Part shown: positions 17,084-26,900 of the stretch, piece after piece | Layout of the letters: each line of letters starts with the position of its first letter | Position numbering within the stretch: the stretch's first letter is position 1 | Assembly: GCF_001542905.1 (NCBI RefSeq) | Contig: NZ_LOAJ01000001.1 | Span: 1,736,001 to 1,800,000, forward strand | Origin: Halorubrum aethiopicum | GTDB lineage: Archaea; Halobacteriota; Halobacteria; Halobacteriales; Haloferacaceae | Direction: 5' to 3' | DNA length: 64,000 nucleotides | Program-made: the position numbers and the translations under genes | Notes under the pieces: generated by a model | What the model saw: only the letters and a program-made list of their open reading frames with translations | What the model was told of the DNA's origin: nothing | Databases searched by the model: none

Positions 17084-17913
17084 TGAATCACCTCAATCGA
17101 GTTCGCCTCTCTGTCGATTCCCCTCCGCCGAGGGACACCATTCAGATCGACGGCAGCAGCGTCGCCCGATTCAACAATTCTAATCTCCTCCTCCCGCACT
17201 AGGTTGAAAAGAACCCGCGAGAGGGAGGCTGGTACGTTTCCGTCGGCTGTAAGCTCAATAAGGAAGAGATTTTCCCGCAACCAATCGACATACTCTGTAA
17301 TTGTCACGCGTCCGTTCGTCCCAACTTCGTCCACTGCAAGCTGAATCGACTCTTGAATCATATCCGGGCCTGGGTAGACGGTATGTCTTCTGCCGTTGGC
17401 CTTGTGAACGAGGTTAAGAAAGTCAACGAGCCGGGACCAGTTGACGAACTTGTGTTCGTTTAAATCAATCTCTCCCTGTTGAGACTGAGGACCGTATCCA
17501 CGCTCGCGGTGCCGCCGGTTGATCTTCTTGTACAGGGAGGAATCGTCGGAATCGAACGCTTGAATTTCCTCCTGAAGGAGGTATTGATAGTTGAGTAGGA
17601 CAACAGACTGTCTTCCCCAGTCTGTTTCCTCGGCTTCCGAAGTAAGATTATATAGCACACCAAGCCGGAAGTCGAGCTCTTCATCGCCGGTCTTCCACGG
17701 GAGGTCAACGGCGTAGTAATCAGGCTCTTGACGGCCGACGAGTCCAATTGCACGCAACCCGTTTATTCCTTGGTTCAGAAGATCGTCACTAAGTACGGTG
17801 TCGTTTTTGAGTTCACCTTTGGTGGTGTTTCCGCGCTTTATCGACCAGTAGACGGTCCGCAACGGGGCAGGCGTCTGTACCGTGTTCAGAATGTAAGGTG
17901 CTGTTTCGCTCAT
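17080..17913 (-). CDS. Unrecognised protein upstream of the large ATPase, possible DpdG counterpart
   Basis: The 277-residue product starts SETAPYILNTVQTPAPL and has a probable N-terminal winged helix (KRGNTTKGELKNDTVLSDDL then NGLRAIGLVGRQ). A C-terminal segment around EYVDWLRENLFLIELTADGN looks like a second winged helix. No catalytic motif is visible. Both ends overlap neighbours by four bases (ATGA), so it is translated with the ATPase and the 309-residue protein. In bacterial dpd clusters the gene beside DpdH is DpdG; the match is by position and approximate size only. Confidence 0.6.
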   Translation of the reverse strand: MSETAPYILNTVQTPAPLRTVYWSIKRGNTTKGELKNDTVLSDDLLNQGINGLRAIGLVGRQEPDYYAVDLPWKTGDEELDFRLGVLYNLTSEAEETDWGRQSVVLLNYQYLLQEEIQAFDSDDSSLYKKINRRHRERGYGPQSQQGEIDLNEHKFVNWSRLVDFLNLVHKANGRRHTVYPGPDMIQESIQLAVDEVGTNGRVTITEYVDWLRENLFLIELTADGNVPASLSRVLFNLVREEEIRIVESGDAAAVDLNGVPRRRGIDREANSIEVIQ

Positions 17914-18839
17914 AGTGGATGCATTAGCCAGTCGTGATACCGTGCGTCGATCGGGCTTGTCTCGGGGTTGAGATCCTTCGCCGCCTCTCGAGCCAAACGG
18001 ATCTTTGGACTGCGTTTCGCGTAGGAGGGGTCAAAAGTTGTTCCTTCCATCGAGACTGATCGATTCAGATCGTGTGCGATCTCCGATGCAGTCGATTTGT
18101 CCCACTCGATTCGTCGTCGGAGCCAGCCTCCGAAGGCTTCGATCACGTCGTCACTCTCCAAGGGTGAGACCCCAAGTTCGTCCCTGCGTGCGAAAATGTT
18201 TGAGAAGGTATCGTAGAGTGGAAGGTACGGCGCTTCCGTGAGTTCGTCGAACAATTCGGATGTCGTCTCGATCGGATCTCCTTCGACCAGCTCGTAGAGG
18301 TTCGCGTTGTCTTGTACAAAGAGATTCTTTGTGTCTCGAAGCGGCATCCCCCAGCCTTCGCTCTCGTAATGCTCGACAAATGCCTCATAAACGCGGTCAT
18401 ACCGCCCGATATGTCGACAGAACGGCTCGTGGTATAGGGGGCGAAGGCCACCAGATGGTTGGAATCGGCGCTCGTCAGCGACGACGATCAATGATCCCTC
18501 GGAACTCGCGTATCGGTTGACGAGGTCATTCATCGTGTACTGCGTGTTCTTTTCATAGTAGCTCGTCGTGACGACACAAAGGTCCTCTGACGGAGGAAGC
18601 TGTATTCCCCCGCTAACGTGATAATCATACCCGGGAAAGTCGTATTGTCTACCCCCACGTTCGTGTTGCCACGTGTGCTTGAGCTGACGCCACGAAGTCG
18701 GGTACGTGGCGTGTTCCGTACCGAGATAATTAATCGCGGGCAGCGATCGCAATTTCCAATAATGGACGTTTCCATCTGGGTCGTGAATGAACGCGACATC
18801 AGCGTCGTTCATCCGATTTTGGACTGCTTGTAGACTCAC
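17910..18839 (-). CDS. Unrecognised protein between helicase and ATPase genes
   Basis: The 309-residue product has no motif I recognise. It begins with a strand-rich part (DADVAFIHDPDGNVHYWKL), has a hydrophobic strand LCVVTTSYY around residue 107 and another around SLIVVADERRF, and ends with basic helices. The alternation suggests an alpha/beta fold, possibly nuclease-like, but no conserved acidic-lysine set stands out. ATGA overlaps on both sides put it in the same coupled operon as the large helicase and the ATPase, so it should be a stoichiometric component of that system. Confidence 0.55.
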   Translation of the reverse strand: MSLQAVQNRMNDADVAFIHDPDGNVHYWKLRSLPAINYLGTEHATYPTSWRQLKHTWQHERGGRQYDFPGYDYHVSGGIQLPPSEDLCVVTTSYYEKNTQYTMNDLVNRYASSEGSLIVVADERRFQPSGGLRPLYHEPFCRHIGRYDRVYEAFVEHYESEGWGMPLRDTKNLFVQDNANLYELVEGDPIETTSELFDELTEAPYLPLYDTFSNIFARRDELGVSPLESDDVIEAFGGWLRRRIEWDKSTASEIAHDLNRSVSMEGTTFDPSYAKRSPKIRLAREAAKDLNPETSPIDARYHDWLMHPL

Positions 18840-21800
18840 TGCTCACCTCCATCGACGACGGCAGTGAGTGTCCGGTGATCAAGCAGATCATTTTCGAGAT
18901 AGTGGCTCGGCGTCCGCGAGAGCAACAGACACTCGTCACAGTAGTCGACGCATCGGTCACAATCACCGACATCGATGACGTTGTCTGCGACTTCCTCAAG
19001 GCTCTCATAAACGTGCCAGCCGATACCGTTGCCACCCTGGCGACCGTCCACGATGTATATTTCAACTGCGTCTTCGGTAATCGACGCCTTGACTCGATAG
19101 TCGGACCGGTCACACTTGACGACAACCGGAATAGCCCGATCAAGTGCTTGTTCGAGGCTGATCAACAGCTGTGGCCATGAGGCCGTGGGATGGGTCACCC
19201 GTTCGAACCGCTCGGCGATCGCATCGCGCTCAAACTCGAGGCGCAGTCCCTGCGTGTGATGTTGTTGCCCCACCGGACGGTACGTCTCTTCCTGTGACTT
19301 TTCGAGCCGCTCGCGCCACGAGAGTCCATCAGTGGAGCCGCCACCGTCCTCTTTCTCGATCAACGCCTGGGATCGCAGTATCTCGGTCGAAGGGCTCATC
19401 GAATGACCGCGCTCGAAAGCATAAACGAAGTCCGTCAGCTCGAATTGTCCGTATTCGATATCGCAATCTAAACCAAATAGTTTCGTCTCCTGACGGTCGC
19501 GCTCTGCGTCTGTTGAACGAACGTACGTCGACATCTGTGCGAACGTCCGATAGGAACGCTGTCCTCCCTTGGCTACCGAGCACTCGACTGACGAGATGCC
19601 GTGGATTTGTGTGGTTGTGAGGTCGGAGTCGCAATGTGGACAGATAGTCTCATCGGGATCGAAGCTCCGGAACCGTCGATCACACTCGTCGTTGTCACAG
19701 ACGGCGACGTCAGTGAGCGGTTTCTGTGTTCCCCGGACGTCATCGACGATGTATTCTGTTCCGTGTAGCGACACCATTCCCCCGAGATCGTTCTCTTCTC
19801 CGGGATACATATCGTACAGTCGACCGCTCCCTTCGAAGGAGATTTCTTCCCGTTGACCGCTGAATTGAACGGGGAAGTTCTGACCGAAACTTCGGTAGTT
19901 GGCGAGATACCCGAGCTTACTCAGCCACTGATCGAGACGTGACGTGTTGCGTGTGAGTTCTCGGTTCGTCGCCGCGCCTGTGGACATCCCGCGGAGCCGC
20001 GAAAACGTCTGGTCAACACGCCGTGATAGGGAGAGCGGGCCGTCACCGAAGAAAACCTCTTCGTACACCTCGACTCCACGTTGGCCAAAAATACCGGAGA
20101 GATATTCTCGTAGGACATCGTCCATCTCCTCTTGAATGAACTCTTGGAGGATCTGTAGTTTGTCTTCAACGGAGGTGACAAATTTCTCTAAATTCTCAAG
20201 CTCCGGCTCCGAGAGCCGATAGGTCAACTCAAACACTTGGTCTTCGTGCGGATTTCGAGCAAGGTATGCGAATACCTCTGTAACGACGTGTCCCGCGAGT
20301 ACCTCGTCGAAATCCTCCGGATCAGGAATCCGGACGGGTTCAAATTCTCCGAGATAACTATCCAAATTGGCGTAGTAGTGGCCGTCGACTGGGTGTTGTC
20401 CACGGATCACCGTCATCACGAGTGACGAACTACCTCGGGTCCGACCAGTTCGTCCGGATCGTTGGACGTAGTTCGTGAGCGTCGGTGGAACGCCGACTTG
20501 CGCGACCGTATCGAGGCTCCCAATATCGACCCCGAGCTCCATCGTCGGCGTTGAACTGACTACGTTCACCTCCGGTGGATCCTTGCGGAATCCTTCTTCG
20601 ATAGCACCACGGATTGCTGGCGAGATGTTCCCTTTATGTATGCCGACCGTGACGAACTCTGGTTCCTCTCCCCCCTGAATCGGTTCGGTCACGTCGTGGG
20701 CCCAATGGTCAATAGCGTAGTCCCATCCGGACTCGACATCGGCGTATCCGGGGTTCACAACGAATTTTGCCTCATTTGTTCGGGAGAACCGAGAATACGT
20801 CTCTATCGGGTTTCCACACTCCAAACAGGTATCGAGGGCGTCACCCGATTCCGTAGTGGGGAACGACGCGTAACACTCCGTACAGAACGCTGCATCGGGA
20901 ATTAAAACAAGATTCGACTCGTCCTCTCGAACGTTCCGAGTGAACACTCCGCTCTCTACCGGCGGTTCGACCAACCCGCTTTGTTCGAGGGAATCCCTTG
21001 CCTCATCGAAGTAGTTCCCCACTTTGGCACGCTTCTCGTCATCAGTAATATTGGCTCGATCGACTCCGCGCTTGAGGGATTCGTGACTGGCGATGGAGAC
21101 GATTCCACTCTCAAGAAACCGACTTAGGACGTCGTTGAGGACGTTATCGATCCGGGCACGGCTGGTTTCGAGATCGCTGTCGAGTCGGTCGAGAATCTTC
21201 TCCCGAGACAACCCGTCGATCTTTACGCCGGCGTATTGGAACGAGGCGTCGCCGAGCACGAACCGCTTGTAGAGTGCATATGCGATTGTGAGGTCCGTTG
21301 GATCATCGAAACCCATGACGGCGTCAGCGGTCACAAGCGCGCTATCGAGTAGCGCCTCGCAGTTGGAGAGATATGCGTGAGCTTCGATATCCTCCCTCAA
21401 CGGGACGAGGAAGTTGTAAGCTTCCGCGTCCTCGTCGAGATTCTCCTGAACTAGCGGCTCCCAGTACTCCTCGCGGAGGGTATCAGCAACCGATTTGAAA
21501 AGCTCGTACTGGTCGGCTTCACCACCAGCCTCTAGTAACTCTTGGAGGTAAATCGTCTGTGCCATCAGTCCATACTCGGTTCCAATGATTTCTTCGCCCA
21601 CGCTCTCAGCAGCGCTGTGCGAGTCCGAGAAGACGAGCGTCTTATTCGACGGTGCAACACGGCATACCTCCGATAACATATATGAGAGAAGCGAAGATGT
21701 GGGAACGCCGATGTCAGTTAACCGGGGCGATCCTCCGCATCCTGGGCAACCACCAGTACCATCACCACGTATCGGTGCGAACGTTTTCTCTTCTTCCTTA

Positions 21801-23572
21801 TTGTCGACCGCGACGTACGGTTCGTGACATGTACCTTTACGACAGAACTGTACCTCGGGGATTGGTGCGGCACCGCATTTACGACACCGGTTGTCCCTTG
21901 AGAGCGCCCCGCACTCACGGCACCAGTGGACCCGGTGTGGTGGCTTGAGGAATACGTGGTATTTCTCAGTTACAATTCCTGCGAGTCGACCGAAGGCCAT
22001 AATCGTATCGAGAACGCCTTCCGGGTCTGAAACCCCTTCGCGCTCCACCTCTGCGACAAGGCCCTCGTAGGATCGGAATCCTACCTCACCCGTTGTATCC
22101 CGGTCGAACCACTCGGTGAAAGCTGCCACTTCGGGGAGTTCTTCAAGCACAAACTCAAGCCATCCACTCGCAAATCCACCGGACTCGATGGCGGCCTCAA
22201 CGAGAGCGTCTCTACCTTCCTCCGTTCGCACGGTTTCGCCAACATCTGCTATATCGTTGGTTTCAGTATATTCGGCTGCTGTGTCGTAAAGTGGTTGGAA
22301 CGCCCACCCTGGGGCTGAGGATGAAGGTTCGATAGAGTCCTGGGCCAGTAACCCGACCTCTCTGAGGGATTCAACCGCGCTCTGTAGACCATGCTCGGCG
22401 ATAAATCTATCTGGGTCGGCTACACCGATTCGGGCGACTGCGAGCGCAGCCACGATCTCGTCGAGACTGCTCCCCGGGAGTCGGCCGAAATCGGGAGTAG
22501 TTTGAGGGCGAAACTTTCGGCCGGTGAACTCAACGCTGTTGATTGAATCCTCATCGCTACCGGTGAGCGAGGCGGCGAGTTCCGTGGGGTTGTCTACTGT
22601 CGCGGACACCATCGTAACTTGCGGATCGTTTTCCGCATAGAACTCTTTTAGACGCCGCGAGAGCATTGAAATCGCTGCCCCTTGAATTCCGCTCCACACG
22701 TGGGCTTCGTCAAAAACGATATGCTCTAGCGGCTGTTGACCTGGCTGGTCTCCGAGAATGTTTCTTGTCTCCGCCTTATCGTTGACGAACATGTAATCCA
22801 ATGCTTCCGGGTTCGTGAGGAGGATATCCACCCCCTGTCGGATCGAATCACGAGTTACCTTAATCCACGAGTAGGAGTTATCTGCCGTTCCAACCGCGGA
22901 ATCGCTCAGTATCCGCAGTTTCTCGTCCGGATTTCGTGGGTCTATTAATCCGCGTACGTACGTCCCCTCCTCCATCTCGAAGTCCCGAGCCCCGACACGA
23001 GCCGGCGTATCGGAGTCCCAGATGCCGATTGTGATTCGATCTTCCGGGGCGCGATCCCGATTGATGTGATCGAGGTATGTGATAAAACGGTTGAACTGAT
23101 CGGATCCCAAGGTCTTCATGGGATAGAGAATTGCCGCCTTCAGTCCGGGATTGTCGACGGAAAGACAGGTATTGAGGATCGGAAGGAAGAACGATTCGGT
23201 CTTTCCGGATGCGGTCGGGACCGCGAGAACATTGTCACCGGGCTCAGTTTCTATCGCTTTGATCGTCTCCGCTTGGTGTTGGTAGAGCTGACCGTCAGGA
23301 TCGCCGCCGAACACTTCTCGCCGAATAGCATCTACAATGTCGTCGTGGTAATCAAGACCGTCGAGAAACTCGGCAGCGGTCTGACTGTGGAACGCGGGTG
23401 CGTCGACGAATTCGACAAAAGGACCCTTACGCTCGATTGTCTGATCAGAAACAAACGACTGAGCCCCCTCCACTCCATCGACATCGTTGAGCTTGGTCAT
23501 AGCACGGTTCCACCAAGTGATCTCGGCCGCTCTATCGGTGGCAGCGTTGAGTCTGTCTTGTGGTGAATTCAT
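18836..23572 (-). CDS. Large DEAH helicase with zinc clusters and DUF1998-type C-terminus
   Basis: The 1578-residue product is a superfamily 2 helicase: Walker A PTASGKTES at 119-127, FDEAHVW near residue 288, SATVDN (motif III), and the STPTMELGVDIG...VQRSGRTGR block (motifs V-VI). Four Cys clusters follow the pattern of zinc-binding helicases: CRECG/CRKCG between the lobes, CTECY/CLECG, CDNDEC/CPHC, and CDRC/CDEC near the end. The C-terminal GRQGGNGIGWHVYE fits the DUF1998/MrfA group. Such helicases occur in DISARM (DrmA/DrmB) and in dpd clusters (DpdJ). It opens the operon with the ATPase. A restriction-side translocase is inferred. Confidence 0.8.
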   Translation of the reverse strand: MNSPQDRLNAATDRAAEITWWNRAMTKLNDVDGVEGAQSFVSDQTIERKGPFVEFVDAPAFHSQTAAEFLDGLDYHDDIVDAIRREVFGGDPDGQLYQHQAETIKAIETEPGDNVLAVPTASGKTESFFLPILNTCLSVDNPGLKAAILYPMKTLGSDQFNRFITYLDHINRDRAPEDRITIGIWDSDTPARVGARDFEMEEGTYVRGLIDPRNPDEKLRILSDSAVGTADNSYSWIKVTRDSIRQGVDILLTNPEALDYMFVNDKAETRNILGDQPGQQPLEHIVFDEAHVWSGIQGAAISMLSRRLKEFYAENDPQVTMVSATVDNPTELAASLTGSDEDSINSVEFTGRKFRPQTTPDFGRLPGSSLDEIVAALAVARIGVADPDRFIAEHGLQSAVESLREVGLLAQDSIEPSSSAPGWAFQPLYDTAAEYTETNDIADVGETVRTEEGRDALVEAAIESGGFASGWLEFVLEELPEVAAFTEWFDRDTTGEVGFRSYEGLVAEVEREGVSDPEGVLDTIMAFGRLAGIVTEKYHVFLKPPHRVHWCRECGALSRDNRCRKCGAAPIPEVQFCRKGTCHEPYVAVDNKEEEKTFAPIRGDGTGGCPGCGGSPRLTDIGVPTSSLLSYMLSEVCRVAPSNKTLVFSDSHSAAESVGEEIIGTEYGLMAQTIYLQELLEAGGEADQYELFKSVADTLREEYWEPLVQENLDEDAEAYNFLVPLREDIEAHAYLSNCEALLDSALVTADAVMGFDDPTDLTIAYALYKRFVLGDASFQYAGVKIDGLSREKILDRLDSDLETSRARIDNVLNDVLSRFLESGIVSIASHESLKRGVDRANITDDEKRAKVGNYFDEARDSLEQSGLVEPPVESGVFTRNVREDESNLVLIPDAAFCTECYASFPTTESGDALDTCLECGNPIETYSRFSRTNEAKFVVNPGYADVESGWDYAIDHWAHDVTEPIQGGEEPEFVTVGIHKGNISPAIRGAIEEGFRKDPPEVNVVSSTPTMELGVDIGSLDTVAQVGVPPTLTNYVQRSGRTGRTRGSSSLVMTVIRGQHPVDGHYYANLDSYLGEFEPVRIPDPEDFDEVLAGHVVTEVFAYLARNPHEDQVFELTYRLSEPELENLEKFVTSVEDKLQILQEFIQEEMDDVLREYLSGIFGQRGVEVYEEVFFGDGPLSLSRRVDQTFSRLRGMSTGAATNRELTRNTSRLDQWLSKLGYLANYRSFGQNFPVQFSGQREEISFEGSGRLYDMYPGEENDLGGMVSLHGTEYIVDDVRGTQKPLTDVAVCDNDECDRRFRSFDPDETICPHCDSDLTTTQIHGISSVECSVAKGGQRSYRTFAQMSTYVRSTDAERDRQETKLFGLDCDIEYGQFELTDFVYAFERGHSMSPSTEILRSQALIEKEDGGGSTDGLSWRERLEKSQEETYRPVGQQHHTQGLRLEFERDAIAERFERVTHPTASWPQLLISLEQALDRAIPVVVKCDRSDYRVKASITEDAVEIYIVDGRQGGNGIGWHVYESLEEVADNVIDVGDCDRCVDYCDECLLLSRTPSHYLENDLLDHRTLTAVVDGGEQ

Positions 23573-23944
23573 TTTATATGATATCTGATCTTACCTTCGG
23601 GTTCACGTACTCGACAACAGTAAGAAGGCAAGATTTTATGGCGTTCCGATGCCGGACCCGGATCGCTAGATTTGACGGTCGGTTTGTCAACGTTATCTCA
23701 CGATTTACGCGACTCTGATGTAAAGTCACGGGTCAAAGAATCACGGTAGATACTGGCGCGCCGGTAAGAGTTTGCTGAAAACCACACCGTAAGGCCGTAA
23801 TGGTCGTGGAAATCTACAGAAACCGCTTCCTTACCCTTTTCTGTATTCCACGCTTATTATTAACAAGAAGTTTAGTTCGCAGTTATTCCAACCTACGCCG
23901 GAAGATTGAACTTGATATCCGAACCACACGTGGTATCTCACTCG
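23573..23944. other. Divergent intergenic region between the two helicase genes
   Basis: This stretch must contain the start signals for both helicase transcripts. AT-rich segments lie near 23573-23590 and 23853-23873 (CTTATTATTAACAAG). I see no gene, no repeat array and no convincing hairpin. A TTG at 23906 could extend the plus-strand helicase, but the ATG at 23945 is preferred. Confidence 0.5.
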
Positions 23945-26900
23945 ATGAAATATTTTGATTCGAATTCGGATCGATCGCGCGTCGACGATGATGTAGAACC
24001 CCTCGTTCACGGGATTCTCGAAAATACGCAAATCTTCGGTCCAGATACAGAGGACCCTCCACGGGTCACCTCCGCGCTCAAATACGTTCAGGAGCCGCAG
24101 AAGCGCCGAAGACCGGGAGAATACGACGGCGACGACGAGTTTATCGAGAACATTATCGATATTTTTGGATTTGAGCCTCTGAACTTCCAACAGACGAGCT
24201 GGGACATCGTCCGCGACCTCAACGAACGACGACGGGGAGGGGATTCTCAAGGCGCAATATTCTCCGCACCAACCGGATTCGGAAAAACGGAAGCGTTCCT
24301 CGGTCCGCTGTATCAGTTATTACAGAATGACGATCTCGATCGGGTAGCTCTGGTATACCCCAGTAAAGCGTTATTACAGGACCAATTAGGCCGTGTCCTC
24401 GAACACCTTCACACGATCAAAACTACTACCGATGAGCAGCTGTCGGTCGGCGTTTGGTCGGGAGATACAGCGTACAAGCCCGAGGACGTTTCCACGGAAG
24501 ATGCACTGTTCGAAGGAGCCGGTCAGCGAAAGCGATTCAGACTTGCCAACTGTTGGTGCGGTGATCACCAAGCTCCGCACGCATTTCAGTATGAAGGGGG
24601 CGGCAGCCACTACGACCTCGTCTGCGAACACGACGAAGCGCACCGATTTAGCGATCGAGAAGTTGTCCTGAACAGAGAGGATATCAGACGAAGCGATGGA
24701 CCAGATATCGTCCTTACGACACTCGAATCGCTAGAGCTGTTCGGATTGAAACCGAACTACAGCCTCATTGATGAAATCGATGCCATTGTCTTCGACGAAG
24801 TACACCTTTATACCGGGATTCGTGGCGCACACGCGGCGAACATCATCGAGAACATCGAGGAGATTACGGATCACTCAACGCTCTGGCTTGGAGCGAGTGC
24901 GACGGTCGACGATGCCGAGCAGTTCGCAGCCAAGATTTTCCCGATTCCGGACGGTCGGATTAGGGCTGTTTCTCCACCCGATGAAGACTTTGCTACCGAC
25001 CACGACGATAAGGAGCATTACTTCTTCCTGAAGGCAACGGAAGACGGGCCCGGTGTCTCGTCTATGTTCATCCAACAGATCCTGCTTCTTGGTCACGCAA
25101 TGCTCCAACAGAAGGGTGAACCACGCGGAAAGGTCCTCTCGTTCATCGATAGTATCAGTCAGGTCAATCAGAAGCGCTCGCAGCTAGAAGACGCGGACCA
25201 ACAACGCGACTTATGGCGATACCACACCGACATCGATGAACCAGGAGACTGGCGCGAAGTTGCTAACGGGATGGACCGAGAATTTATCGATGGACCTCTG
25301 AATTTCTCGTCCGTCTTTTCCGACGTTGGGTTCGATGTCTCAGTCGTACAAAGCGACGTACTCCTGTCGACGAACTTCCTTGAGGTCGGTATCGATGTCG
25401 GGGATATTTCGATCGTTACGCAGTACCGGACGCCGTGGAATCTCTCATCCTTCGTTCAGCGCGTCGGGCGTGCTGCCCGTGAGTCGGGAACGGACTCGTT
25501 CATCTTCGTCTTCCTATCGGATCTCACGAGCGACGCGAATATGTTTTACCGAGCTGATCGGTTCCTCGGCTCCGAGATTAGGACACCACTGAAGTCTGAC
25601 AATGAGGTGATTGATTGGATTCACCAGCGATACCGTGAGTTCTACGAGGTCTCATCACGCGTCCGTGACCGCCACCACTACTCCACGAGCCAAGAAAAGA
25701 CGGAGTTCCACAAGGAGTATCTGGTCGGTGAACTCGGTTGGGAATCATATCATAACCTGATTTCCGATCCTCAGATGGTGCTGTCCCGTGAGCTTGGGAT
25801 GACCGATTCGTTCTCACCCCTGACTGGGCAGGAGCCAATTACACACGTATTGGCTAAAATCGAGACCAGAGAGGCAGAAATACAGCGAAAACTGGGCGAT
25901 CTCGGACTTGACGGTGACTCCTCTACCGGAAATACGGCGAGAGAGATGGTTGAAGGCGTCCGTGAGGACATACTGTCATACGTCCAAGAGCGAGTGGTCC
26001 TCGTGGAACAGTGTCGAGAATATGATGGCCCACTTGTTGAGGAGTCAGTCCTCGACAGGTTGGAAGAAGTCCTCGTGCAGTCTAGAGACACCATCGCGGA
26101 CACGAATCCGGACCCGATGGCAGAGCTAGATCGCTTCCGTGATGTACTTCCTCTACTCTACGACTCTAAGGCAAGTGTCCTCAGAATAAAGAACGCCTAC
26201 GATCGTGACGAGATCGACCTTCCACGACTCAATTACGATGTTGGCGACCTTGAGGACGCAGTCGAACGTGTTGCGGACGCGGTCGACGACGGAAGAGCGG
26301 GCGCGCTTGTCCGTGAGAGAAAACGGATTTACTACCTCAAACAATCACTAGAGGAGCTCTACGACTACCAGTCGATCCAATCCAATTTCCTCAGTCTCTA
26401 CTATGTCAAGCATCTCCTCCGCGGTGCGTACTACTACGATCGTTTTCTACAGGTTAACAATGATTCTCTCGGCGGGGAGGTATGGTACGTTCCCGAAAAC
26501 TACTTCGATGACGCGGGGCAGTATTTCACCGTATTCCATGGAAAGAACGATACCGAGGGGAGCGACCAGTCAATTGATACGTTAGTACATTCGTATACCC
26601 CCTTCAGAAGTGAATATAAACAAGAAGCCGGCCGTCTGCAAGCCTTCGTCCCCGAAACAGTAGTTGAAGACGATACAGTCCGGTTCGTTTTCGAAGACGT
26701 ACCTGGTGAACGACGGGACGGCCTCATCATTCCCGACTCGATCAGACTCGACGAAGTCACTGATCTGAGCGGATCGAAGGCACTGAACATCGTCAGATAC
26801 TGTCCGCAGTGTCTTCAGATTCTCGACCAGGATAGCTGCTTGCGCCATAACGACTCGGCCTACGGTAAGATCCATGCCAGCCCCGATGTCGAAACGGACG

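Noticed and set aside
23831-24250. Minus-strand 139-codon frame at the start of the second helicase
   Set aside because: It is antisense to the helicase N-terminus and encodes no recognisable domain.
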